Source of the DNA: Planctomycetaceae bacterium
Lineage (GTDB): Bacteria > Planctomycetota > Planctomycetia > Planctomycetales > Planctomycetaceae
Length of the DNA stretch: 64,000 bases
Direction: 5' to 3'
Assembly (NCBI GenBank): GCA_020426505.1
Contig: JAGQPX010000017.1
Coordinates: 1 to 64,000 of the forward strand
The notes beneath the pieces were generated by a model. The model saw only the letters and a program-made list of their open reading frames with translations, did not search any database and was not told the origin of the DNA. The position numbers and the translations under genes were made by a program. This document shows positions 8,263-17,201 of the stretch, piece after piece (positions within the stretch are counted from its first letter, which is position 1; each line of letters begins with the position of its first letter).

Positions 8263-10842
8263 ATGAGACTTCGACTGCTGATGCGTGTGTTCACTGGTGC
8301 CGTTGTTTGTCTGGCTATGTCGACACTCGCCCGGGCTGATGATCAGCGGCCGAATGTGGTCGTGTTCATGATCGACGATCTCGGCTGGACCGATGCCGGT
8401 TGCTATGGCAGTGATCTGTACGAGACACCTCACATCGACCGGCTGGCGTCCGAGGGAGTCCGCTTCACGGATGCGTATGCGGCCTGCACCGTCTGCTCGC
8501 CCACGCGGGCGGCCATGATGACGGGGATGTACCCGGCACGGCTGCATCTCACCGACTGGATCGACGGGCACTTCCCCCGTATCAAGCAGGAGCAGAAGCG
8601 GACGTTGCCTCACATGCCTCCCGACTGGACTCAGCATCTCGAACACCGTTACACGACGATCGCGGAAGCTTTGAAAGCGAACGGCTATCAGACGGCACAC
8701 GTCGGCAAGTGGCATCTCACACCCCGGTCGAGTGAGCGATCGGTCGTCGAGCAGTTCTATCCGCAGCAGCAGGGATTCGACTTCAACGTCGCCGGCAACC
8801 AGTGGGGAGCGCCCGGCACTTACTACTGGCCGTATCGACAACGTCAGTTCGAGGGTGTCGATGCCCGCGTCGAGAACTTCCCGCCTCAGGAGGAGACGAA
8901 GGGGCAGTACCTCACCGACATGTTGACTGATCGGGCTGTCTCGCTCGTCGAGGAGATGAAGGACGGGCCGTTCTTTCTGTACTTCGCCCATTACGCAGTA
9001 CACACACCCATTCAGGGGCGCAAGGACCTGACGGAGAAGTACAAGTCTCTCATCACCGATGAGCACCGTCATCACGACCCCGGCTACGCAGCGATGGTCG
9101 AGAGTGTCGATCGCAGCGTCGGTCGCATTCGTGAGAAGCTCGACGAACTCGGCCTGACGGACAACACGATCGTCATTTACACCTCCGATAACGGCGGGCT
9201 CGATCGGGGTGACTCAGGGTCGCCGACGGACAACGCTCCACTTCGTGATGGTAAAGGTTCCGTCTACGAAGGCGGAGTACGCATTCCCACAATCATCAGT
9301 TGGCCCGGCGTTGCCCAAGAAGGCGTCACGTGCAACGAGCCGATCATTACGTGCGACTTCTATCCGACGATTCTGGAGATGACGGGCACGGCTGGCGACC
9401 AGACACACAATGCAAACCTCGATGGGCTTTCGCTCGCATCGCTGCTCAAGCAGCCGAATTCGTCACTGGAACGTGACACACTGTTCTGGCATTACCCGCA
9501 CTATCACACCAGCGGGGCGACTCCGTATTCGGCCATTCGAGCGGAGCATTGGCGGCTCATCGAGTTCTACGACGACGGACATCATGAGTTGTACAACCTC
9601 AAGGACGATCTCAGCGAGACGACCGATCTGTCCGAGTTACACCCGGAGCATGCGGCTCGATTGCTTTCACTCCTCAACGAATGGCGGGAAGAGGTCGGTG
9701 CTCAGCCGCCGCTCGAGAACCCGGACTATCGCCCCGGCACAGACGACGACACGGCAGAGTTCCACCCGCTGTTCAACAGCAAGGACCTCTCCGGTTGGGT
9801 GCCGGTGAACACGGCTCCGTCAACATGGTCCGTCAAGGACGACATGCTCGTCTGCTCGGGCAAGCCGATCGGCGAACTCCGCACGGACCGTATGTATCAG
9901 AACTTCATCCTCGAACTCGAATGGAGACACATGGTGCCCAAGGGGAACGCGGGCGTCTTCGTCTGGGCGGATGACATCACGGCTCGCGGGGTCCCCTTTC
10001 ATCGCGGCATCGAAGTGCAAGTGCTGGAGAATGACTACGGCAACACGCGCAGTCACACGACGCATGGCGACATCTTCCCGATTCATGGGGCGAGCATGGT
10101 TCCATTCAACGGTCGTGGCGGCAGCCGCGCGTTCCCGACCGAGGAACGATCGAAGCCGAGTCCCGAGTGGAATCACTACCGCATCACGTGTGAGGACGGG
10201 ATGATCTCACTCGCCGTCAACGGCAAGGTCGTGACCCGTGGCAAGGAGTGCAGTCCACGCAAGGGATACATCTGCCTGGAGTCCGAAGGGGGCATCGTCC
10301 ATTACCGCAATATTCGCATTCGGGAACTACCCGACAGTCCTATCAAGGATGAACACGTGGCAATCGCAGATCGCGGCTACCGCTGTCTCTACTCAGGCGT
10401 CGACCTCTCCGGCTGGCAGGTCGCCCCTGAAGCTGACGGTGAATGGAATTCCAACGACTGGGTGCTGTCATACACGGGTGAGGCAAGCGGTCTGGATCAC
10501 TCGATCTCCACGATCGAAAAGTATGGCAACGTCGGTTTTGTCATCGACATGAAATTGTCCGACGCCTCTGGCTCAGCTCAGCTGCAACCTTGCCGGGGTG
10601 ACTCAGCCGTGGTCACGATCGATCCAAGAGATGAAGAGATGGCTGCTTACTTGGCACCGATCGGCAAGTGGAATCGGATTGAGGGTCAATTGAACGGCGA
10701 CGTCCTGACGCTCGACATCAATGGTCACCGTCTCATCGACTGCGCGACTCTCGATGGTGCAGTAGCCAGTGGCCCATTAGCCATCATCCCCGATGGACCT
10801 CTCGATATTGCCAACCCGTACATCTGTCAACTCGAGCCGTGA
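8263..10842 (+). CDS. sulfatase with two C-terminal DUF1080 (3-keto-disaccharide hydrolase-type) domains
   Basis: This is an 859-residue exported protein. The ATG at 8263 is preferred because GAGGAG lies just upstream (8252-8257). The signal peptide is residues 1-25 (VFTGAVVCLAMSTLARA). The sulfatase domain (about 27-485) has VVVFMIDDLGWTDAGCYG, Cys78 in CSPTR, GKWHLTP and IVIYTSDNGGL. A first DUF1080 domain (about 500-695) starts FHPLFNSKDLSGWVPVN and ends GGIVHYRNIRIREL; a second, more divergent one (about 705-855) begins CLYSGVDLSGW. DUF1080 domains are concanavalin-like folds, some shown to act as 3-keto-disaccharide hydrolases and others thought to bind carbohydrate. The gene is divergent from the other sulfatases. 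Confidence 0.93.
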   Translation: MRLRLLMRVFTGAVVCLAMSTLARADDQRPNVVVFMIDDLGWTDAGCYGSDLYETPHIDRLASEGVRFTDAYAACTVCSPTRAAMMTGMYPARLHLTDWIDGHFPRIKQEQKRTLPHMPPDWTQHLEHRYTTIAEALKANGYQTAHVGKWHLTPRSSERSVVEQFYPQQQGFDFNVAGNQWGAPGTYYWPYRQRQFEGVDARVENFPPQEETKGQYLTDMLTDRAVSLVEEMKDGPFFLYFAHYAVHTPIQGRKDLTEKYKSLITDEHRHHDPGYAAMVESVDRSVGRIREKLDELGLTDNTIVIYTSDNGGLDRGDSGSPTDNAPLRDGKGSVYEGGVRIPTIISWPGVAQEGVTCNEPIITCDFYPTILEMTGTAGDQTHNANLDGLSLASLLKQPNSSLERDTLFWHYPHYHTSGATPYSAIRAEHWRLIEFYDDGHHELYNLKDDLSETTDLSELHPEHAARLLSLLNEWREEVGAQPPLENPDYRPGTDDDTAEFHPLFNSKDLSGWVPVNTAPSTWSVKDDMLVCSGKPIGELRTDRMYQNFILELEWRHMVPKGNAGVFVWADDITARGVPFHRGIEVQVLENDYGNTRSHTTHGDIFPIHGASMVPFNGRGGSRAFPTEERSKPSPEWNHYRITCEDGMISLAVNGKVVTRGKECSPRKGYICLESEGGIVHYRNIRIRELPDSPIKDEHVAIADRGYRCLYSGVDLSGWQVAPEADGEWNSNDWVLSYTGEASGLDHSISTIEKYGNVGFVIDMKLSDASGSAQLQPCRGDSAVVTIDPRDEEMAAYLAPIGKWNRIEGQLNGDVLTLDINGHRLIDCATLDGAVASGPLAIIPDGPLDIANPYICQLEP

Positions 10843-10870
10843 CGCACTGAAACACCTTGATTTTCACCGC

Positions 10871-10959
10871 TTTTGAAGTTTTCAAAATGGAGGAACACCA
10901 ATTCTCTCTAATCGACACTAATTGCTCTCACGCGTCAGAGTCCAAATGAGCAATTAGTG
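10871..10959. repeat. intergenic inverted repeats with ATTAGTG motifs
   Basis: Two palindromes follow the sulfatase-DUF1080 gene: TTTTGAA/TTCAAAA (10871-10887) and a perfect 12-bp pair CACTAATTGCTC (10916-10927) with GAGCAATTAGTG (10948-10959). Two further ATTAGTG-like words follow before 10980. They could act as a terminator for the upstream gene or be a repeat element. The stretch is clearly AT-richer than its neighbours. Confidence 0.5.
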
Positions 10960-11046
10960 ATTATTAGCGGAAATTAGTGTTCCAGTATCCCTGAAAAACC
11001 GATGGTCATGCATTTTTTCTTCATCAATCGATCCAAGAGTCTTTTA

Positions 11047-12333
11047 ATGCGTGCATCCCTCATCGTATTGACGATCACAATCGCATCGACATCAGTCCTT
11101 CTCCTCAAAGCGGATGACACTACGACCTCCACAGTGTCTGCGGCTGATGTTTCCGCTGGTGACTGGCCGTGGTGGCGGGGGCCGACGCGGGATGGGGTGG
11201 CTGCAGCTGGACAAACTCCGCCGACAGAGTGGAGTGCGACGGAGAATGTGGTTTGGAAAACACCTATCTCCGGCAAAGGTCACGCTTCGCCCATTGTGGT
11301 GGGTGTCCGTGTCTACCTGCCGACGGCTGATGAGGCTGCGCAGACGCAGTCCGTGCTTTGTTTTGATCGACACTCGGGCGAGCCTGTGTGGACGACCGTT
11401 GTGCATGAGGGCGGGTTGAGTGACAAGGGGAACAAACGGACGACGCAGGCGTCATCGACGCTTGCCTGCGATGGCGAGCGGCTGTTCGTCAACTTCCTCA
11501 ATCGGGATGCGGTCTCTACGACGGCTATCAGTTGCGATGGTGAGCAGCTGTGGCAGCGGAAGATCAGCGACTATGTCGTGCATCAGGGATATGGCTCCTC
11601 GCCCCTCATTGCAGGGCCGCTGGTGATTGTCATCGCTGACAACAAAAGCGGCGGGGCGATGATGGGGCTGGAACGTGAGACGGGGGAGATCGTCTGGCAA
11701 CACGAGCGGCCTGAGAAGCCGAATTACCCATCGCCCATTCTGCTGACCATTGACGGCAAGGAACGTCTCATTCAGGTCGGCTGCGATTTGGTGAGTTGTT
11801 TCGATCCACTGACGGGAGAGAAGGTGTGGGAGACCGAGGGAGCGACGACCGAATGCGTGACGTCAACGGTCAGCGACGGCGAGCATCTCTACACATCGGG
11901 TGGGTATCCCAAGAATCATGTCTCAGCGGTGCGAGTTGACGGCAGCGGCGAGGTCGCCTGGGAGAACAGTGTCCGCGTGTATGTGCCCTCGATGCTTGTG
12001 AAGGATGGATACCTGTACGCGGTGACCGATGCGGGGGTCGCGATGTGCTGGAAGTCCGACACAGGCGAGGAGCAATGGAAGGGCCGGCTCGGTGGCACGT
12101 TCAATGCATCACCCGTGCGGGTGGGTGAGACGATCTACGCCATCAACGAAGCGGGGACGACGTTCCTGTTCGAGGCGACTCCGGACAAGTTCACGATGCT
12201 CGGAGAAAACAGCATTCCCGGAGAGGTGTATGCGACGCCCGTGTTCGTCGGCAGCCGCATCTACATGCGGATCGCTGAGGATCACGATGGGACGCGGCAG
12301 GAGATGCTGTACTGCCTGGGCAAACGTGAATAG
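11047..12333 (+). CDS. exported PQQ-type beta-propeller protein
   Basis: This protein of about 428 residues has an N-terminal signal sequence (RASLIVLTITIASTSVLLL) and a propeller of PQQ/quinoprotein-like repeats. Repeated blades carry the typical W-x-W and G-x-x-x-W patterns: GDWPWWRGPTRDGVA at the start, then FDRHSGEPVWTTV, GLERETGEIVWQHE, FDPLTGEKVWETEG and SDTGEEQWKGRLGG. Proteins of this type are common in Planctomycetes, and most probably do not bind PQQ but act as periplasmic scaffolds. Start choice is uncertain: an in-frame ATG at 11002 would add 15 residues, but the start at 11047 gives a cleaner signal peptide. It lies 29 bp upstream of the PfkB kinase gene and is probably cotranscribed with it. 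Confidence 0.85.
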   Translation: MRASLIVLTITIASTSVLLLKADDTTTSTVSAADVSAGDWPWWRGPTRDGVAAAGQTPPTEWSATENVVWKTPISGKGHASPIVVGVRVYLPTADEAAQTQSVLCFDRHSGEPVWTTVVHEGGLSDKGNKRTTQASSTLACDGERLFVNFLNRDAVSTTAISCDGEQLWQRKISDYVVHQGYGSSPLIAGPLVIVIADNKSGGAMMGLERETGEIVWQHERPEKPNYPSPILLTIDGKERLIQVGCDLVSCFDPLTGEKVWETEGATTECVTSTVSDGEHLYTSGGYPKNHVSAVRVDGSGEVAWENSVRVYVPSMLVKDGYLYAVTDAGVAMCWKSDTGEEQWKGRLGGTFNASPVRVGETIYAINEAGTTFLFEATPDKFTMLGENSIPGEVYATPVFVGSRIYMRIAEDHDGTRQEMLYCLGKRE

Positions 12334-12362
12334 CCGCTGCGACGTTTGAAGGGAGCTGAGTT

Positions 12363-13292
12363 GTGATCGTCGTTGCCGGATTGAGCCCTGCGTGGCAACA
12401 GATTCTCGTGTTCGACGAGGTGTCAGCAGGCGAGGTCAACCGGGCGGACAAAGCTCACTGGTGTGCATCGGGCAAAGTGCTCAACGTCGCCCGAGCCGTG
12501 CATGCCTTGCGGGGCGAAGTCGACACGGCCTGTCCAGTCGGTGGTCCAGCAGGTGATGCAATCTGTGACGAGTTCGACACCGATGGCATCCTTGCGATGT
12601 GGGTGCCAACGCGGTCGTCGACGCGGGTTTGCACGACCATCATCGAAAACACGACTGGTCGCGTTACCGAGTTCGTCGAGAATGCACGGGCGATCACGGC
12701 CAACGAATTGAGCGAGTTTGAGTCGGTCTATTCACAGGTTGCGAGCGAGGCTGACCTGTGCGTGTTGACGGGTTCGCTGCCGGAGGTTGAGGGTCAGGGC
12801 AAGCCGACTGATCTCTATGCACGGCTCATGACCGCCTCGCCGCGTGTGATCCTTGATGTACGTGGCCCTGAGTTGAAAGCTGCACTTCCCCATCGTCCCT
12901 TGCTGGTCAAGCCGAACCGTGAAGAGTTGGGCATGACATGCGGACGCGTGCTCCGCACGGACGAGGAGGCACTCAATGCGATGCGAGAGTTGAACGCTGG
13001 CGGCGCTGACTGGGTACTCGTCACGAACGGCACCGATGATGTGCTGCTCACAAATAAGTCGGCTGTCTGGCGGTTCTCGGTGCCGTCAGTCGAAGTCCGC
13101 AATCCGATCGGCTGCGGAGACTGTCTCGCAGCAGGGATCGCAGTCGCCTTGAGTGATGGGACGGACATGATCGAAGCCGTCCGCTTCGGCATCGCAGCCG
13201 CCGCTCAGAACGCAACCGATATCCTGCCGGCTCGGTTCGATCGAACAGCCGTCAACGAGTTGACACACATGGTGAATGTTCGTTCCTGTTAG
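12363..13292 (+). CDS. PfkB-family carbohydrate kinase (1-phosphofructokinase/tagatose-6-phosphate kinase type)
   Basis: This 309-residue cytoplasmic sugar kinase uses ATP. The start is GTG at 12363, with GGGAG eight bases upstream. PfkB features are the N-terminal VVAGLSPAWQQILVFDEV, the substrate-side motif GKVLNVARAVHAL, LCVLTGSLP, KPNREELG and the C-terminal NPIGCGDCLAAG, which supplies the anion hole and the catalytic Asp; a Cys replaces the second residue of the usual GAGD. The pattern at both ends fits the 1-phosphofructokinase/LacC subgroup better than ribokinase, but the substrate is not certain. It follows a PQQ-type propeller gene by 29 bp. Confidence 0.85.
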   Translation: MIVVAGLSPAWQQILVFDEVSAGEVNRADKAHWCASGKVLNVARAVHALRGEVDTACPVGGPAGDAICDEFDTDGILAMWVPTRSSTRVCTTIIENTTGRVTEFVENARAITANELSEFESVYSQVASEADLCVLTGSLPEVEGQGKPTDLYARLMTASPRVILDVRGPELKAALPHRPLLVKPNREELGMTCGRVLRTDEEALNAMRELNAGGADWVLVTNGTDDVLLTNKSAVWRFSVPSVEVRNPIGCGDCLAAGIAVALSDGTDMIEAVRFGIAAAAQNATDILPARFDRTAVNELTHMVNVRSC

Positions 13293-13296
13293 GCCC

Positions 13297-13410
13297 TCCC
13301 AAGCCGAGGGCTCCGCCGTCGAGCAATATGGTGATAATGTTCAATCACAGTGCGATCGACAAATGACCATTTCCCAAATGCGGTTCGACGGCAAAGCCGT
13401 CGGCTTGGGA
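13297..13410. repeat. palindromic repeat family 4, full copy
   Basis: A 114-bp element with terminal inverted repeats: left arm TCCCAAGCCGAGGGCTCCGC, right arm (13383-13410) ending AAGCCGTCGGCTTGGGA. Each arm itself contains a small hairpin (GGGC-TCC-GCC and GACGGC-AAA-GCCGTC). A single arm recurs at 38307-38336. It fills part of the 320-bp gap between the sugar kinase and the thioredoxin-fold lipoprotein; no gene is seen in that gap. Confidence 0.75.
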
Positions 13411-13612
13411 TGTGCATTTCGGTTCTGTGTGAACTGATGAGGCGGATTGCACAGGCGTCATGACGATTCAGGCATCTTGCATGGACCAATCCAAATTGCC
13501 CGGTGACATTCTGCGTTCTCAGTGGATAGAATCTGTAACGTGAGACAGGTTGCCTGCAATCGCTCGTGATAGGTAACTCCAATCTCTGCACAATTCTCTC
13601 AGGAGTGGTTCG

Positions 13613-14395
13613 ATGTCTGGCAAACTGTTTTTTCCGACTGTTTGTCTTCTGTTACTCATCTCTGCGTGCAAAGACGATGGCACACCGAGTGCGTTACGCG
13701 TGAACGGACAGGGTGCCGATGCACAGGGTGATGGAGACGCTTCGACACAAGAAACTCCGGCGTCTTCCGACGATTCGAGCGGCTACGGTGGGGGATTCGG
13801 CTCCTACTATTCGACTGGCAATATCAGCTTCATCGACGATGTGGCGACCAATGTTGATGTGGGAGACGAGATCGCCAGCCTGACGTTCACCGACGTGGAG
13901 GGGAACGAGACGCGATTGCATGACTATGTCGGCCGCAAGTCGGTCGTGCTGGTCATCACCCGGGGCAACACAAACCCCATCTGTCCATACTGCACGACAC
14001 AAACGTCACGGTTGATCGCCAATTATCCGAAGTTCGTGGACCGCAATACGGAAGTCATCGTGGTGTACCCCATCGAACACGAGGATGATGCTCAGCGACT
14101 GGAAAGTTTTCTCTCGGCATCGAAAAAGAAACTGAGTGACCCGAATCAGCCGGTCCCGTTTCCCATCCTGTTGGATGTCGAGTTGAAGGCGGTCGACAAG
14201 CTGGGAATTCGCAAGGACCTGTCCAAGCCGGCAACGTACATCCTCGACACAGACGGGGAGGTCCGATTCGCCTACGTGGGAGCTGACGTCACCGATCGCC
14301 CCAGCGTGACAGCCGTCTTGAAGGAGCTGGACGAATTCACGCCACCTCTCGACGGGACTTCCGTGGAGGGAACAGAGTCTGAGAGTTCCGAGTGA
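13613..14395 (+). CDS. lipoprotein with peroxiredoxin/thioredoxin-like fold
   Basis: This 260-residue protein has a lipoprotein signal (CLLLLISAC, lipobox LISA-Cys19), so it is anchored to a membrane on the periplasmic side. A low-complexity linker (residues 25-70, Gly/Ser-rich) leads to an AhpC/TSA-redoxin-like domain: VGDEIASLTFTDVEGNETRL, then VVLVITRGNTNPICPYC with a CxxC pair at Cys124 and Cys127, and a late FAYVGADVTDRPS. The CPYC position matches the active site of thioredoxin-fold reductases, so a disulfide or peroxide reductase role is likely; the partner is unknown. The start ATG has CAGGAG seven bases upstream. The kinase gene begins 38 bp downstream and may be cotranscribed. Confidence 0.8.
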   Translation: MSGKLFFPTVCLLLLISACKDDGTPSALRVNGQGADAQGDGDASTQETPASSDDSSGYGGGFGSYYSTGNISFIDDVATNVDVGDEIASLTFTDVEGNETRLHDYVGRKSVVLVITRGNTNPICPYCTTQTSRLIANYPKFVDRNTEVIVVYPIEHEDDAQRLESFLSASKKKLSDPNQPVPFPILLDVELKAVDKLGIRKDLSKPATYILDTDGEVRFAYVGADVTDRPSVTAVLKELDEFTPPLDGTSVEGTESESSE

Positions 14396-14433
14396 CTTCT
14401 CGCGCCGCCGATTGACCTCTTTGCGTTGCCACA

Positions 14434-16377
14434 ATGACCTCTGAACCCTTGTCAGCTTCTTCCGAAGGATTCTTTCGCATCGCGGAAGATCTGGTCATGC
14501 TGACGAAGGATGAAGTGTTGATCATGCAGGAGGCAATCAATAAGTCCGGAGCCCCTCCGGAGAAGGTCGCCTTGCAGAAGGGATATCTCGACGCTGCCCA
14601 GATCGACATCATTGAAACGCTCCTTCATCCCGACGACACGGTCCCGGGGTACGAGATCATCGACATCCTCGGCCAGGGAGGCATGGGCGTCGTGTACCGG
14701 GCGAGGCAGTTGAACCTCAGTCGTATCGTCGCACTCAAGACGATCCTGCTCTCACGGATGTCCGACAAGTCAACGGCAGGTCGCTTTGCTCAAGAGGCGC
14801 ACACGATCGGTAAACTTCGGCATCCAAACATCATCGCCGCTTACGATTTCGGACAGCACGAAGGCCGCCTGTTCCTCTCGATGGAACTGGTTGAAGGGGA
14901 GGATGTCGAGATCCTGCTTCGCGATCAGGGGCGACTGGATGAGTTGACGGCGTGGTCACTCGCCCGGCAAGCCGCAGCGGGACTCGCCCATGCCAACAAA
15001 CTTGGGGTGGTCCATCGCGACATCAAGCCGGCCAATCTTCTGCTCGTCGATCCGCCGGAGGGTTTCCCTTTGCCTGAGGGTCAGCTGATGGTCAAAGTGG
15101 CGGACTTCGGTCTCGCCTTCCTCGCCGACGATCAGCAGACGCACACCAGGCTGACGAGCGACAACTCGGCGGTCGGTAGTCCGCACTACATGGCTCCGGA
15201 GCAATTGACCGATTTGGATGTCGATTTCCGGGCGGACATCTACGCGTTGGGAGCGACCGTCTATCACATGCTCTCCGGTCGACCTCCTTTCGGTGGTCTC
15301 AATCTTTCGCAAATCATCGCTCAGAAGTTGTCAGGCGAGTTCAAGACACTCAACGAGCGATGTCCCGAACTCTCACCGGCCTCCTGTCAACTCGTTGCGA
15401 AGATGCTGGCCCGCGAGCCGGCGGAACGACATGCCGATTATCACTCGCTGCTCAATGACATCGACGAAGTGCTCGGGAAGCTGAGCCCGTCGGGTCACGG
15501 CAAGTCCGGCGTTCCGTCCGGTGAAAAGATCGACACGCGGACAAGCGAGATTTCGATGATGGACACGCAGACACTGCCGTCTGCGGACGGGTCGACCAGG
15601 GAATCGGGTCGTCCTCCCGATGATGTTCCCGTCCCCCGTTGGGCCCGTAAGCGATGGGCAGTCGTTGCCTCATTGCTCCTGATCGTTCTCAGCATGGGGG
15701 CATGGTTTCTGGGAGGTCAGCCGAAACCCGCACCTCCGCCCCAACGCGTCGAGATGCTCGACACCGGTTGGAGCAACCCGTTGTTCATTGGTACCAGTCT
15801 CAGTGGTTGGACAAATCGCTTCGGTGACTGGATTCATAGTCAGGACAATGAAGGAGGATTCGTGATTGCCGGAACCGGAGGTGTCATCGAGCGGCGGCTG
15901 ACCAAACGAGGCGACCAAGGTAAGCCGGTTCCGATGGAGTTCTATCGGTTCGATCTGTCCGTCCAGCCGTATGAGGCCTCTGCCGTCGAGGTGCACTTCG
16001 ACCTCATGCACGTTCCCGGCTTTGATGGTCCGCGCTCGGTCGTACGGATCGAACCGGACGGCGTCGTGCTGGGATTGCGAACTTCCGACAAGGGGCCGTT
16101 CGTGCCGCACGGATCACCTTTCCCCCTGCCTCGTGAATACGATTTCCGTCATGCCATCCAGGTCGAGCGTCAGCCGTCTGCCTGGTTTGTGACGATCGAC
16201 GGACAACAACTCCCCGGACTGCCAAACCTGACACCTGCGACGCCCGGCATCGACATCAACGAAAACGTCAAGGGATCCTTGCCAGGTGCGTTGCCCGAGT
16301 TCCGCCTCAAAGTTGAAGACGGCCCCGCGTGGTTCTCTGACATCTTCATCGAGGAACTTCAACCGCCCACAGAATAG
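14434..16377 (+). CDS. Hanks-type serine/threonine protein kinase with C-terminal extracytoplasmic domain
   Basis: This is a 647-residue protein. Residues 1-65 form a helical leader. The kinase domain is about 73-345, with glycine loop LGQGGMGVVYRA (80-89), Lys102 in VALKTI, catalytic VVHRDIKPANLL (Asp196) and DFG (Asp224); all key residues are present, so it should be active. An unusual 12-residue Pro/Gly-rich insertion sits between the catalytic loop and DFG. A single transmembrane segment (about 409-430, VVASLLLIVLSMGAWFLGG) leads to a C-terminal domain of about 210 residues that looks like a concanavalin-like/DUF1080-type fold (SLSGWTNRFGDW, then FDLSVQPYEASAVEVHFDL), probably a sensor outside the cytoplasm. 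The sensed ligand is unknown. Confidence 0.9.
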   Translation: MTSEPLSASSEGFFRIAEDLVMLTKDEVLIMQEAINKSGAPPEKVALQKGYLDAAQIDIIETLLHPDDTVPGYEIIDILGQGGMGVVYRARQLNLSRIVALKTILLSRMSDKSTAGRFAQEAHTIGKLRHPNIIAAYDFGQHEGRLFLSMELVEGEDVEILLRDQGRLDELTAWSLARQAAAGLAHANKLGVVHRDIKPANLLLVDPPEGFPLPEGQLMVKVADFGLAFLADDQQTHTRLTSDNSAVGSPHYMAPEQLTDLDVDFRADIYALGATVYHMLSGRPPFGGLNLSQIIAQKLSGEFKTLNERCPELSPASCQLVAKMLAREPAERHADYHSLLNDIDEVLGKLSPSGHGKSGVPSGEKIDTRTSEISMMDTQTLPSADGSTRESGRPPDDVPVPRWARKRWAVVASLLLIVLSMGAWFLGGQPKPAPPPQRVEMLDTGWSNPLFIGTSLSGWTNRFGDWIHSQDNEGGFVIAGTGGVIERRLTKRGDQGKPVPMEFYRFDLSVQPYEASAVEVHFDLMHVPGFDGPRSVVRIEPDGVVLGLRTSDKGPFVPHGSPFPLPREYDFRHAIQVERQPSAWFVTIDGQQLPGLPNLTPATPGIDINENVKGSLPGALPEFRLKVEDGPAWFSDIFIEELQPPTE

Positions 16378-16397
16378 TTTAAGCCCGACCGTTTCCG

Positions 16398-17201
16398 TTA
16401 CGACTTCACACGACGAATGCTGCCTGCAAGGAACTGGTGACGTCGATTGAACAGGCGTCGATACCCCAATAACACAGCAGACGTCGTGCCTAGGGCCGTG
16501 CCGGCGGCGATCAGGAACATGATCACGATCTGATAACGGACAGCGTCCATCGGCTCTGCACCGGCGAGAATCTGCCCAGTCATCATGCCCGGCAGACTCA
16601 CCAGTCCCACGACCATCATCGAGTTGATGATCGGCACCATGCCCGTGCGGATGGCATTCGCGACGAATGGTCGGGCCGCTTCCCAACGTGTCGCTCCGAG
16701 ACAGAGCCGCATCTCAACTTCACCACGGCGTGAGGTCAATTCTTCCGAGAGCCGATCCAAGCCGAGGGAGATGCCGTTGAGCGTGTTCCCGAGGATCATC
16801 CCCATCAGCGGAATCGCGTACTGAGCCGGGTTCGAGGACCAAGCGGACGGCGAGATGACCCCGGTGAGCGCGATGACGATCACGATCCACGAACTGGCCA
16901 TCACCGCCGTGATGCTGCTCATCCAAACCCCCGGATAGCGATGCTCCGTCCGCCGCACGGCTGAGATGCCGGCGATCGCCGACATCACGAGCATCAGCGC
17001 GACAATCGCCACCCAATGCCGGGCTCCGAAGATCCACTTGAGCACATACCCCAACAGCAACAACTGCACGACCGTCCGCACCGTCGCAATGAACAGCCGC
17101 CGCTCCAACCCGAGCCCAAGCATAAGCGAGATCGCCCCGTTGATCAGAATTAACAGGGCAGCAACCGTGACGTCGCCTGTCGAGAGATCGTGATAGCTCA
17201 A
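16398..17201 (-). CDS. fetB: FetB-like ABC transporter permease (UPF0014)
   Basis: This 267-residue inner-membrane protein of the UPF0014/FetB family has about seven hydrophobic segments. Characteristic pieces are RTVVQLLLLGYVLKWIF near the N-terminus, MGMILGNTLNGISLGLDRL in the middle (family hallmark) and LPGMMTGQILAGAEPMDAV near the C-terminus. In E. coli FetAB is linked to iron export and peroxide resistance. The start is TTG at 17201, overlapping the fetA stop (TTGA), so translation is coupled. It is the last gene of the proA-fetA-fetB run. Function by homology only. Confidence 0.88.
   Translation of the reverse strand: MSYHDLSTGDVTVAALLILINGAISLMLGLGLERRLFIATVRTVVQLLLLGYVLKWIFGARHWVAIVALMLVMSAIAGISAVRRTEHRYPGVWMSSITAVMASSWIVIVIALTGVISPSAWSSNPAQYAIPLMGMILGNTLNGISLGLDRLSEELTSRRGEVEMRLCLGATRWEAARPFVANAIRTGMVPIINSMMVVGLVSLPGMMTGQILAGAEPMDAVRYQIVIMFLIAAGTALGTTSAVLLGYRRLFNRRHQFLAGSIRRVKS

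Noticed and set aside
8182-9075. 297-codon open frame on the minus strand
   Set aside because: It lies opposite the sulfatase-DUF1080 gene and has no motif; high-GC codon usage leaves the antisense frame open.
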